Origin: Patellifolia procumbens
Taxonomy: Eukaryota > Streptophyta > Magnoliopsida > Caryophyllales > Amaranthaceae
Direction of reading: 5' to 3'
Assembly: GCA_947645195.1 (NCBI GenBank)
Contig: CANSGD010001376.1
Location: forward strand, 992,001-1,056,000
DNA length: 64,000 nucleotides
A program made the position numbers and the translations under genes. This document shows, in pieces, positions 33,330 through 46,115 of the stretch. The notes under the pieces were generated by a model. The model did not search any database, had not been told where the DNA came from, and was given only the letters and a program-made list of their open reading frames with translations. The stretch's first letter is position 1; every line of letters starts with the position of its first letter.

Positions 33330-33541
33330 ACTAGTATTAGTCTCGGGCGATGCGCCGAGTTTTTACTTAAAAGATAACTATTGTAGTTTAGCACAAAAAT
33401 TATCATAAGAAAAAAAACATCTCTTTTATACAACTTCACCGTTGTTTTTCATTATTTTTGATGAAAACATCTGAAAGTATGGTGGAGTGATGGTTAAAGC
33501 GCATTCTTCCATTTTTCCAACACTTTTTAATGTATAATAGA
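33330..33541 (-). mobile_element. Small non-autonomous Helitron (212 bp)
   Basis: Read on the minus strand it begins TCTATTATACATTAAAAAGTG at 33541, closely resembling the 5' end of the Helitron at 31465, and ends ...AATACTAGT at 33330. Just before the end is the hairpin CTCGGCGCATCGCCCGAG (five-base stem). The host dinucleotide is A|T. It lies about 300 bp upstream of the kinase 5' leader. Confidence 0.8.
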
Positions 33542-33806
33542 TATCATTGTTTCACTTAAAAAAAAATTCAAAATATTAATGATCAAAGTTAAGTACAACG
33601 TTGATGTAAAGTCAAAGTAAAATGGAATTAGTTTGACCAAATATAAAAAAATCATAAAATTATTAGACGTTAATTATTTGACAAAATTAATTCATTACCA
33701 AGCCACCAAAGGCAAAGACTCTTCATTTGACGAAAAGTTGGCACGTTGAGTCCCCCCTTTCTTTCTTCCTGTCTGATCTCTTCAATCTCTCTCATATGAT
33801 TCACCG

Positions 33807-33815
33807 AAACCCTAA
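33807..33815 (+). promoter_or_regulatory. Telo-box near the kinase transcription start
   Basis: AAACCCTAA, the plant telo-box, in the proximal promoter or leader of the kinase gene, embedded in a CT-rich stretch (33754-33800). Telo-boxes are common in promoters of plant housekeeping genes. Confidence 0.5.
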
Positions 33816-33926
33816 TTTATACACAGAGAATTAAGAGAGGAGAATATCATTCACTCCCAAATTAATCGATTGCTTAAGAATCCAATCTGTTTCAGCTACA
33901 ATTCAAGCTACAAATCAAAGATTCTG

Positions 33927-33970
33927 ATGTTGTTTTCTCCATTGAATTTCAAGTTATGACACTTCGATAG
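33927..33970 (+). promoter_or_regulatory. Two short overlapping uORFs in the kinase leader
   Basis: An ATG at 33927 opens a 10-codon frame ending at TGA 33957-33959. A second ATG at 33956 overlaps that stop (ATGA) and ends at TAG 33968-33970. Both lie just before the probable leader intron (donor CAG|GTACTT, 33974; acceptor before 34151). The transcript start is not known, so it is inferred that they are transcribed. Confidence 0.45.
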
Positions 33971-34154
33971 CAGGTACTTTTTTCATCTCTTTCAATTTCA
34001 GCTTTATCAGATTAAATTTCGTTTCTTTTATGATTAAACTGAGCAAATTTCATGCTTTAGACTGAAACAAAACGATGAATGTATATTGAATTATTGATCA
34101 TTTCTTTCATTGTCAATGAGATTATACAATGCTTGTAATTGTACTTTCAGACCA

Positions 34155-37100
34155 ATGGAGATGGGCTGCTGTGGCTGCTTTGGTTTCTCGAGACGGCATA
34201 AAGCGATTGCAAGGCCGGAGTTCCGAATTGGGGGCGGTTTTAAGAGTGTTCTTTCACAGAAGCCTTTGTTAGATGAGGGAGAAGATGATGGTGATGATCC
34301 TGATGATGGTGATAGTGGTTGGGAATCTACTGGTATGACACAAGGATATGATGAAAGTGAAGTGATTAGTGGGGCGAAACGATCAGAAGAGATTATTAAT
34401 TATAAGATTAATAATGGGTTGATTTGTAGGCAATTCGAGGTCAAGGAGACACGAAAACTAGTCCGATCAGAGGTGAGGGAGAATTGAGGGTGTTTTTATC
34501 ATTGTTGTGCTTCATGGTATGTCTAAATGTGCAGAAAGATGGAGTCTTTCCTTCTTTGATGTTGATTGTTGGTTGGTGTCAGGTTATATTTGTTCCAACT
34601 TCATATGTTACTCGACACTTCTAATTTCCTTTACTTAATTGAAACCAAAAACTTGATATTTTTCTATGTAATGGCTTGAGTCCGACACCCTCAACGACCG
34701 TCTCCGAGTGGACACTTGTAGCAATGTCTGAGTAACATTGACAACTATGCTTGATGCTATACTTTTTGGGTTTTGCTTTTAGTGTTCCTTTTTTTATTTG
34801 TTATGAGGTTTATGTACCTAGGAAGAATTTTTTTAGCAAAGTTTATTGAGGATGCATTTTCCTGCAGTATCGTTTTAATATGAAAAATGTTGGATCCATG
34901 TTGGTTTATTTTATGATGTGCAGTATAAGTGCAATTCAGTTTCTAATTTTTTGATGGCTGCAGTGCCTCGTTCTTATACTGATTTCTGGTAGTGGACAAA
35001 ATATTAATTCTATTTTTGCATCCTTAGGATGAAAATGGGAATAAGATGATTAATGAGTATATCCGCGAGTTCAAAATTGGGTCAGGTAGCTATGCAAAAG
35101 TGGTAAGAATTTTGCCAACTCACTGTTGTGTCATTGATAATTGTGTGATACATTTATCTATGATGTATCTTGTAATGTTTACAGGTTCTTTACCGAAGCA
35201 GCATAGATGGAAAACATTACGCAATAAAGGTTGTTTTCTCTTTTTTTCTTTTTCTTTTTCTTCGTGTTTCTTATGTCTGTAGGCTTTCACGAGTTATGTT
35301 AACATACTGCTCTGCGGTTTGGGATCAAGTAACTCAAGTCTATTCGCTAGTTCCTTTTTGGGTGGCATATTTTAGTACTTCAGTTTTCCTTCTTTTGTTT
35401 TTGAAGTTACAAGTAAAGAAAAAGGTGTCAGAAGAATAAAAAAAGGGTTTAAGCATTTGAAGTTACTAATTAGTCTTGCTTCTCAGGAACTGGCTGTTGT
35501 CTTTGTACTCTATTTGTACCATAATGTTGTAAGCTTTGGAATTTGTGATCTGCGATTGTGAGTAGCAGATTTCAAGTTCGCAAAATAATGTGGGACTTAT
35601 GGAGTATATGCTTTTGTTGCTAGTGGATAATATTTTTCTTAATGTTCACTTTGTTATGTAGAAGGGATGATAAGTAAATGAGGTGGAACTTCAAGAATCC
35701 CTTTTCATTGAAGAAGGGGTGATAATGTAGTCCAAATGTTCATTTGGCTCTTTAAGTGTTGCCTTTTGAATTTCTCGTTGTAGTTCAGATTCTTGCTTCT
35801 TTTGTTTTTTGAAGTCAAGTAACCATCGGTACCTGGGAGGCTCACATATTTTGCTGATTTCTGATATCTATCCGACACCTTCATCCACTTGTGGATCGCC
35901 TGTCGACACAATACGACGCGCAATACCGAGAGAGAGAGGACTGAGGAGGAAAGGAAAGAAGATGAAAAATTGTAGATCTAAGTTTGAATCGAAATTCTAG
36001 GTCTGAAAATTGACAAGGAAATGATTAAAACTAGAATAAATACCATGGGGCTTTTGTTCTAAGAGGTATCCCAAGTCGAATGGTGGCTTCATCTTCAGTG
36101 ATGTGCACCAGCGGTGCTCCGTAAGTCTTCCTTCTCTCTTCGACATTCTCTTCCTTGTGCTTTCTCTCTGGTTAGTAGTCACGTCTCACGTATGCCCCTC
36201 CCCTTCTCTTTCTTCTCTTTTGACTTTTTCCCAAGGGTTTTACAGCTAGGTTAGTAAAGAAAGCAATAAAGCATTATGTAAAAATTGGATAGGCATTATT
36301 TGGGCCTTCTTTCTAAAAGAGGCTGCTAGTGTGATAAAAATAGGCCACTTTGATACAAGTTTATATAATTGGAGTATACTAAGAAAGCATGTTACTCTTT
36401 ATTATTTATTTTATTTTTCATTTTTGAAGTATATGTATTTTTTGGCCATATCCAAGTATCCAATTTTTTTCCCCCGAGTCTAGAAAATTGGTCAAGACAC
36501 TCATTTGACCATATCGACATATCCCCAAAATTTTGGGACTAGAGTGTCAGATCCTCCGGTCCCTACTCGGATACCACACCCAAATCCTAGTCGAGCAACA
36601 TAGGTCTATGTAGTACGTGATACTTCATAATGTTGTTTGACATTCTAAATTTACTTTACAACATGAAATTTTGTTATTATTGCTATTTATTTTTTTAGTT
36701 GTAGTATCTCTTATGCCGGACTTTGTTGATTTACTTGATTTATATCTTTATTTCTTATAACTTTAAATATATGAAGTTTATATTTAGAGATATATCGGAA
36801 CGAATTTAACGAAGATCTCATTTGATAATTTTATATATTTATATATCAGTGAAAATATATGATCATAGTTTGTAAAGCTTGATCCTTAGAAGTAAGTGTT
36901 ACAACTCTAAAGAAACTTGAATATAACTAGAGGAAGTGTGTTCATCAACTTCGTTCACAGATTGTGTGGCTAAGTAAGGAGAAGGGGGAGGGCAGGGGGA
37001 AGTAAAAAATGACAAGTGTCACTTTAAAGGATGGTGTTGGCATAGAAGGATTCAGAGGGGCGAAAAGGACGGGGTCCATTCCCCGTCATATGAATTGGAT

Positions 37101-40100
37101 TGGCTTGGGAATAGGACGGAATTAAAGGGTTAGAAGGGATGAATCTTTTCTTGAAAATATAAGATTTGGAAGAAAGATAGAAGCCCAGAAGCTAATTGTT
37201 GTGCCCTTCTCCATTTTAGAACTGAGCAATATCTAGTTAGCTACGTTGTTGAATAATAAAGATGGTTCACTAGAAGGAATGCTTGGGAGACGAGGCTAGC
37301 AGGGGCAAATTGCGCCATTGGTGGTTATAAGTCATGCTTACACAGGCAACAAGTGCCATGTGAGTTTCATGGACATTGTTACAAGTTGTTCTTTTGTTAT
37401 CGCATGACTTAGGTGATTACTACCCTTACAAAGTGTTGACTTCCCCTCCCTTCCTCTCCAAATTCTTTTAATCCAACACACTTTGAGTGTCCTGGTGATT
37501 GGTAACTTTACTTTTGGAAGTATGTTAACCCGGTAAGCCATTATTCTGAACTATTAGGGACAAATTGCCATCCGCTTAAGTCATGAAAGTATGCAACGTA
37601 TGCTAACTAGAACACCTTTACTGCTTTACGGCAGGTTGATAGCCATAATTTTTAATTCAAACTGGTATCAACCTAAACTGCCCGAGAAAATCTTCAGGGA
37701 AATAAGCATTCGACTTGGGGAATTTTGCTACTTGTAGAGATGGCCTTTCAGAAGTTATACATACTGTTCTTGAGATCCATTCTCTTTGGAGGTGGGTGTA
37801 CTAAGACACAAGTGCACATCTCAGCAAACACTAGTCTTAAGAGCACGCAACAAGATTACACTATATGTTTGCGGCCGATGGAATTATATTATGTTTTTTT
37901 CATCTCTCTTTGCTGCTTAATGCCTCATGGGGTCAGCTTTTGGACATATGTGGGCAAATTTAATCGAAACTTTGATTTTGTTAAGTTTTGTTTGTGTTCA
38001 AGCTACTTTATGACATTGTCACATCCCTTCTTGTTCTTACACTGCTGTAATCCTTCCTCTTGATAGGCGTGCCAATTTAAAACATTTCTCTTATTTTGGG
38101 ACAGAAGGTTGATACCAATTTGGTATTTTGTTATGCAGGCATTTCATAAGTCCCATTTGTTAAAGCAACGGGTTGCACCCTCAGAGACTGCTATGACAGA
38201 TGTTCTTCGGGAGGTATGTACAAGGCTCGGAACTTGTTTCTTGTACTATAATTAGTGCCTCACATCCTATTATGGGAAGTACGAAAATTAAGTTTTGCCT
38301 TTTCTAGATAGTTAAATTTTCGCTTTAAATGTTATCAAAGCTTCTTCCTCTTTCGGTTTTGATATTTTTTTTATTACCTATGGCTTTTGGAAAGCTTCAC
38401 TTTGGGCTTGATATCTGGAAGATCCACACAAAATATCTCCTACTTTGGACTAATTGCTGAGAGTTTCTATACAAAGGCTACCCTGCCGAATCTTCACCAC
38501 TAATCCGTTTGCACTAACTTGATTTTTGATGTTATGGCTACCATTTTTATACTGACTTATAAAGAGACACACCTACACACACATCTATGTTAGTTCCGTA
38601 AAAGAAGAAAAAATGTGACTGTTTGTAGTTTTGAGAATATATTTTTTGAAGGGTTTTATATGAGAATGATATTAGATTTTACTATAGAGTTTGGACATTA
38701 TGTGAGGGTGGTGAACTGGTGCTTATAAGTTATACCTAGGTAAATAAGATTAGCAATTCAGTTTATAAAGAATGAAACAAGTTAATTCTCTTTGGTATTA
38801 GATACTATAATGGTGCGCTGCAGCACTTTTTGGGGCATGATATGAAATCTGTGGTATATTTGATGGGATTTCTATGGGAAATTTAATGCAGATTATCTTT
38901 TCTTCTTAAGCTTTGTAGATAAGAGTTTGCCTCTACTGATGACTCCATTTCATTTCTAAGGTTTGCAGCAGGTTGATACTTGATATATTAGTTTTGTGTG
39001 CTCAGTACCTACAAATTTGTTGTGCTAGTTTGGGCCTCTATAACATTTCTAGAAGATTCAGAGGGAGAAAAGGAGGAAGGCAATTAGAAGTGTGTTATAT
39101 TTGTCATAATATGGTCTTTTGGTTGAAAGCATTACGAGTATCAAGAAACAATGAATTGCCCTGGTTTCTCTTTTGAGAAAGTGGTTGTGTCTGTTACTTT
39201 CGGTTCATACCTACAGCATTTCCAGAGGACACCGTTTACTTATTGCCTTTCCAATTGTGGAGTGCATAAGTTCTGGCTATCCAGTATGTATCATCACTGC
39301 CTTTCCTGTAATTTCTCCCTCACTATTTTCTTCCCATGGATAAATAGAATATCTCTTTTCACCACTTTTTTGGTTGGTTTGTGAGATGAGGGTGATAATA
39401 TATTATTCCTACTCCATTATTCTTAGATGAGGTTGTCTCTCTCTTTTCTATGAAGTATTGAGAGGCAGATTTCGAGTCAGCAGTTTATTGAAGACTTTTT
39501 GGGTGAAGTGATCTCTTTTTTTTTCTTGGTGATGAGGTAAGGAGTCATGGTTGATGTGCCTTAAAAAATACTAACTCTGGTGATTCCGACACATATATTC
39601 TAACTGATTCCACTACTGGCTGAATTAAGTAACCGTAGCTCCCTTGCCCTTTCTCCATGTGTAAGAAGTCATACGTTGTAAAATCCTAGTGCATAGCGAG
39701 CGTTTTTCGCATGGATCTCTGGTTTCCTTACTATATATTGCTTGTTCTTATTATTTATTGTCTTGGTTTTTCCGCACATTAATTCTAAATTGCTCAATTT
39801 GTAAGCGCCTAAATTGAGTATTAGAACCTTACATTATCTATGGTGATAGTGGACCATAACGAAGCCTGTTTGTCATGATATTGTTAGATTTTCATTATAA
39901 GAACAAAAGCTTGTCAAGGCTTGTTTTTCATGAAAACAATGTCAAATTCTATCTTCACGCTGGACTAAGATGATGCTATATTGTATCAGAAACAACCTTC
40001 TACATAAGATCCTTATTCACCCTCCAGGTGTGTCTCCACATTAGGTGGTGTTGTACAATATGAATTTTGTAGGACAAAGCTGCATATTAACAATTTATTT

Positions 40101-43100
40101 AAATGTTTACATATTCAATGTAATTGTTTGCAGGTGTTGATTATGAAAATTGTGAGCCACCCGAACATAGTTAATCTTATTGAGGTGATTGATGACCCGG
40201 ATACAGATCACTTCTATATGGGTATTATTGCTACCACGTGTTTTGTATATCTCATCATCTCTTGTTCATATGTGAACCTATTATTGATATTTCCATTTGT
40301 TTTCCATTCAGTTCTTGAGTATGTGGAGGGAAAATGGGATTATGATGGTTCTGGGCCACCCGGCGGCTTAGGGGAGGCTATAGCAAGAAAATATATACGA
40401 GATATCGTTTCTGGGCTAATTTATCTTCATTCACATGTAAGGTCTTCGAGTGCTATTGATTTCTTGTTACCCCATGATCCTTGCTGTTTTATGTGCAATG
40501 TATTCATTTTCCCTTTGCTCTCAAATCATTCTTAAAGTAATAATATGGTCTGCTACTGTCTTGTTGAGATTCTGGGTTACTGCACTGCAGTCATTAACAT
40601 GAACATTAACATTGTTAATTTTTCTTAAGACGCTCCCATCCATGGTGTCATGAAAGAGCGTTGGATGTATGTAGCTTTTTCTGTGTGATGAAAGATAGGG
40701 GGTTTACAGTTAATCTGTCATTCAAACCTGAATGACCGCCTCGTGCGATCTTACTGATTTCTTTTGGTGTGAAACGGATGCCCTCCTGCTTCGCTACAAG
40801 AAAGAAATGCACAGTCCACTGACATTCTATTCTAGAAATGTAATCTGGAGCAAAAATACAGTAAATATCTTGCAATTAGAAATGGACAAGTCACTGCATT
40901 ATCTATTGCTGTAGAAGCTCGTGCATCCTGAATTTCTCCTATGCAGTAGTTTTGTTTTTGCAGTAAATGAAGCCTACGATAGATACCTCTAGAAGCACTG
41001 AAAGTGAGATATGGATTTAAGAGATAACTGAGCTCAGCATAAGTGTAATTGTGCAATGTACTTTTGTTAATGCTTCTCTAGGTAATCCAAGAAGGAATTA
41101 GAGTGCGGTCTCTTCAACTTAAAAAAAAAGAAGGTTTCAGGGCTGATCGTGACCTTAAAAATCCCAACGAGGTGTAAATATAAGGTTAAAATCATGGTTG
41201 ATCGTGTTCAATCAAGTCAAATTAGTTATTAAAGTTCAAGTGAAGATAACACACCCTAAGACGATGAAAGGAAAGGACAGGACAGGACATTATTTATATG
41301 CATCATTCATGTCTTTATTTCAAGTATAGCTTCTTTGTCTTTTTTTTGATGCATATTGCCATTTGTCGAGAAGGAATACAAGAGATCATGAGCATGGTTC
41401 TAGAGGGAGTTGTGGGGAGTTTTTTCCAATTGGTGAATGGCTTAATTTTAAAAAATTAATTGACAGTTTTCTTTTCTTTTGAGAAACAGAATATAATGCA
41501 TATGGATATAAAGCCTCAAAATCTTTTGGTTACACGCAATGGCACTGTAAAGATTGCTGACTTCAGTGTCAGCCAAGTATTTGAGGTAATGAAATCATAT
41601 CTTATTCTGCAGACAATGAACTTCTTACGTGTTGGTATATTTTACGCATGCGATTTCTTTTCCTCAAATTTGTGCTCGAGGATACACACATAACATGAAT
41701 TATCCTATTGTGTGCAAATGAAAGATAGATCAACATCAGTTGAGGATATATGTTTAACCTCGATGCCGAGGACACAAATATCAGGAGGAAAAACCAAAAT
41801 CCTCTCCCCTTATGTTGGCTGATTGTTTAGCCTTGGAAGATGATTCTGTTAGAGTATAATAACGACTTGCTTCTTTCTGCATGCTAATTATGCTTTGAAT
41901 GAACATATTAAGATATGCTTTATGTGCGACTTTTACCACATCCTCTTTATTCTTTCCTTGGGGATAGGGATGCCTCTATTGAGTATACTTTTTATCAACG
42001 TGTCTGATGAAATTGAATGATTACGAAATTATCAGAGTGGTCTTAATGGGTTGAATGGGGTAGTTTGGATGGTATTGCCAAAGGAAATTGATAGTGTGCA
42101 CTGATAGCGAGGTTGAATCAACGACTTCGTCCATTTATCTTTTGTTTTCAACTACGAGTATGTGACAATGAGCATACAGAAACCCACCTTGAAAACCAAC
42201 TCATGTCTCATGGTAAAAGGTTTTCTAATCACTCCTAGTCCCTACATTTGGAAATGTATGACTTTGTTGAATCAGGACCGCCTCTTACATTTTGCTTATC
42301 GTTTTTATTGTTAGGATGGGGCTGAAGAATTTGAAATTTTGAACTGTTGCTTAATTTGTCACCATTTGCAAAGAACCAGAATAGAAGCTTTGAGCTGAAT
42401 GCTCGAAGCTCAAGATAGATATACCCTCTATTGTTGCTTTTTGGCGATTTTTTTTTCAGGGTTAGAATTGTTATGCTTATGCTTATCGTTCACTTTGTTC
42501 TGTCTGTATTCAACTGTTTCTCAGTAAGCCTTATCTGCAGGATGATAATGACGAGCTACGCCGCTCTCCCGGGACACCTGTTATAACTGCACCTGAGTGC
42601 TGCTTAGGTTAGTATTTGCTGCAAATGACCCTCACAGAAGTGGTTTCAACATTGGAGATTCCTGTCTTATGCCTGCAAGCTGCAACCTTGTGGTTTTTTT
42701 TGTCAAACAGGTCTAACTTATCGCGGCAAAGCTGCCGATACATGGGCTCTGGGAGTCACCTTGTACTGTATGATAATGGGCAAGTTTCCTTTTATTGGAG
42801 AGACACTACAAGAAACCTACGACAAGGTTTGCTGGTTGTTTATTTACTGACTGCATCATGCATATAAAATGATATTTCTATGTTCACACTTTGCATCTGC
42901 TTATTTATTCTGACAAATATTTATAAAACACTGCAGATTGTTAATGATCCCATCTATGTTCCCGATAATCTTAATCCGCAGCTCTGCAATTTATTGGAGG
43001 GACTCCTATGCAAAGGTGATTGAACTGTTGTGACTTATGAGTCCATTTGTTTTGAGAAAAAAATTTCTTCTACCATCTTGATTTTTTTTTGGGGGGTGTG

Positions 43101-45063
43101 GGGGGTGGGGGCGTTCGAGGAGACCCTTAAAGTGGTTCTCTTTTGGATTTTCCTACATTTCGAAATATATTTAGGGGGTGTTTCAATAGGGGCTTTCAAG
43201 AAATGGAAAGGTAATGAAAATATATGATTCGCTTGTTTGGTGAGTGTTTTCTTTTTCCTTTTCCTTTACCTGATTTCTGTTTTAGTTTACCCCTCAACAT
43301 TGATTTCCCACCCTCCCTTAAGGTTTTGAATTCCCCCATCCTTGACCTCACCACAACTACCCCCACCACAACAAGCACCGCTTCCATCCTCAACACCTTT
43401 TCCTGACCCCACAACGGACCCACCCCACGCCCTTCCCCCCACCCACCCACACTGGAACATACCCTAAAGCGCTGGTTAAAGCACCCATCACAACCAACCA
43501 AAGAGTAAAACGCATCAGCTGAAAATACAGCCACCCAAAAAAATGCTGCAATGACCACATCCCTACCCCACCGCTAACAGCTACCCACCCCTCTCAACCG
43601 CCAACAGCCACGACCCACATCTCATGACCTTCAGCTGTGAGAGAGAGAAGAGATGTACCAATTAAGGCATGCTTGGGATGGGGTTAATGTATTAAGGGGG
43701 TAATAAAAGTCAAACATAGCAAAACTAAGGTATTTAGAGGTGATGATAGAGAGATAGAGTGGTGGTGGAGAAAGCAAGGTGGTGTTGGGAGGAAGGAAAT
43801 GGAAGAAAGAGGGGAACTATTACCCTTCAAATGGGGGTAATAGTTACCTAGGGGTGGTGGTGGGTAATTATCACCCCCATAATGAGGGTAATAGTTCCCT
43901 TCCTTCTCCCATTTCCTAGCTACTAACACCACCCTATCCTCTCCACCACCACTATATACCCTTTATCATCACCTTCAATTACCTTAGTTTTCCTATCTTT
44001 GACTTTTATTACCCCCTTAATACTTTACCCTCATTCCAAGCATGCCCTTACTGTTAATAACCTAATAACATATCTACCACCACCATCCACCACCACTGCA
44101 CTTTGATCTGAGAGAGAGAGTTACACAGACTCATGGTGGAGAGAGAAGCTAGTGAGTAGGAGAAAGGGCCGCCATGTGCATGTGACGGTGAGCCACTGGT
44201 TAACTTTTGGAGCTTTAGAAAGAGGCTAGTGAGAGGGAGAAACACCATGCGCTGGAGATGGTGCTCCATCGTGGAGCCTCTGGTATCGCCGGAGGTGGAG
44301 AAATCCGCCTGAGAAGTTATCAGATATGAAGAGATGGGATGGAGAGACTCGGGAGGGAGGAGAAAGGTTATTCTAACCTTTATTTTTGTCTAACCAAAGT
44401 ACCAAACAAGTAGGATAATCAAAGGGTTTAGAGTCTTTAGACTTCCTTACCTTACCTAACCCTTTCTTTATTCATCTTTCTTTCACTTCTCCCATCCTAA
44501 CCCCTGAGCTCTTTGGAGTTTGGACCCTTCTTGTTAAGTGTTCCAAATTTCCATACGTTTGCAAGTTCAGTTTTGGGGAATTCGCAATACATCCTTGTCT
44601 TAAGTGCTTGGCAGAAATTAGTCAGTACAAAATGAAAACATAGTTTGAGTTGGCTCATTTGGAGGAAAGGACGTAGATAGCTAGCTAGCACATTATAATG
44701 TTTTTGATTGCAAAGGTGGTTTCTGAAAATTTCATATGTTGTGCCTCATGATTGTTTATCATCCCGAACCATCTGAAATGTATTGAGATGGAAAGCTACA
44801 TATATCTCAATCTTAACACCCATTGGACATGGGACTTTGTGTAAATTCATTCGATATTTCCACTGTCAACTATTCTGACTCTGAAAAAATCTTGGCTGAC
44901 AGACCCTGGTCAAAGGTTGACATTAGATATGGTTGCCGAGCATCCATGGGTTATCGGGGAAGACGGACCGCTTCCTGAGTTTTTGTGCTGGTGCAAGCAA
45001 AATAGCTTGCAGGGTGATTTGCGGAATACGGAGACAGAGGTAATTTCACAAGATTTGGATTAA
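34155..45063 (+). CDS. GRIK: SnRK1-activating kinase GRIK/SnAK
   Basis: This serine/threonine kinase phosphorylates the activation loop of SnRK1 catalytic subunits; its Arabidopsis relatives were first found as geminivirus Rep-interacting kinases. Eleven coding exons: 34155-34472, 35028-35102, 35185-35229, 38139-38213, 40134-40221, 40312-40436, 41490-41585, 42541-42607, 42711-42826, 42937-43015 and 44903-45039, all GT-AG and phase-consistent, giving 407 codons. Reading on past 45039 adds seven residues to TAA 45061-45063 (414 aa). Landmarks: glycine loop GSGSYAKV (124-131), AIK lysine 146, catalytic loop HMDIKPQN (Asp 248), DFS in place of DFG (266-268; DFS is usual in this family), activation segment RRSPGTPVITAPE (281-293), and the C-terminal CWCK. 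The acidic N-terminal region carries a cysteine motif, MGCCGCFGF. An alternative last exon at 48703-48759 would replace the last seven residues with 18. The identification is by family sequence; the exact C-terminus is uncertain. Confidence 0.93.
41135..41265. repeat. Dispersed repeat copy 2 (kinase intron)
   Basis: Diverged relative of 9385-9530, sharing CAATCAAGTC, AAGTTCAAGTGAAGA and CACCCTAAG in the same order and orientation. Confidence 0.45.
43665..44047. mobile_element. Tourist-type foldback MITE in the last long kinase intron
   Basis: TTA duplicates flank a 383-bp element (43662-43664 and 44048-44050). The ends AGGCATGCTTGG and GGGCATGCTTGG pair, and the pairing continues over about 180 bp per arm almost to the centre, for instance AGTATTAAGGGGGTAATAAA and a (C/G)GTGGTGGTGGAGA block. 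A 3-bp TTA duplication and G(G/C)GC-type ends fit PIF/Harbinger (Tourist). It lies within the 1887-bp intron 43016-44902 of the kinase. Confidence 0.85.
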
Positions 45064-46115
45064 AAAGCAGAAGGGAAGATACATGCTATGACTAACCCTT
45101 GTTTTTTAGCGGGCATTCAGTTTTGTGAGGTCTTTTCACGTGGTTACCTTATCTGTTTTTGTTAACATCATCCATGATGTTTATGTATGTTGTACAGTAG
45201 CAAATGCTAGGAGCTGTATTAGTGATCTAACATTGCGGAGAAAAAGAAAAGGAGGGAAGAGTAGGTTTTGGGGGCTTTTTTGTGCCAAAAGAAAATGTTT
45301 TTTTTTTTGACATTGATTTTACCATAAAAATTTATGCAATTCATGGAATATCTTTATTTGTTTGTAAATCAAGTACCTTAAGAATTGAATATACAACGAA
45401 GGATTCCATAGTGTTTCTTTTTTCTGATATCATCGGGTGGATCATCTTTTCTACTAGTAACATCCCCTAGCCGTAGAAGTTGGTTTGTCGCCAATTGAAT
45501 TGTTTGTAGCTAATGTAAAGGCTCATTTGTGATCTTGATTACTGGTGCCTATTTGTGGTTGTAAATATGGCAAAACTGCTAATTACATGTTCTTTTTAGT
45601 TGGTAACAGAATCGAAGGCCAATCGTCCTGGCACTTCCAACCCTATAAACCCTAGGAATCTTACCCCTAATGCCCTAAGTGGGACTTAAACAGTAAAACA
45701 AGGCAACGTTCTGAACCGAGTAATATACTAAATGATTTTATAGAGTTGTAACTCAAAATTATAAGGTGTGAGAACTGAGAAGTCTTCTTGAGCTTGGTTC
45801 AAAGATTTTACGATTTGATACACTCGAGATTTCACAAATTAAGCTAAAGGACATCCACATCTATACAATTCACAACTGGGGTTTATAATCTGATTTTGCG
45901 CTTTGTGAGGCCTCATGGTAACTTCTGATGAGTGCTTCAGGAATGATCCATTTAGTTAATCTGTCACTTGCAATTCAATGAAGAAAGATTATAAAGAGTA
46001 AAAAGTCTTAAAATTCTTTTTGTACAAGCAAATTTAGTAGGACATAAATTTATATCTCATTCTCTCCTTCTGGGATTCTGGTTTAATACTCAAAATGGCT
46101 TGAACTAGGTCACCA
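45064..46115. other. Convergent intergenic region between kinase and Rossmann gene
   Basis: No gene is visible. It would contain the 3' UTRs of two convergently transcribed genes, unless the alternative last exon of the kinase (48703-48759) is used, in which case it is the start of a 3663-bp intron. Confidence 0.5.

Noticed and set aside
43226..44424. Possible larger element enclosing the Tourist MITE (ends resembling CTTGTTTGGTGAG and its complement)
   Set aside because: Arms match only over about 12-15 bp and no target duplication was found.
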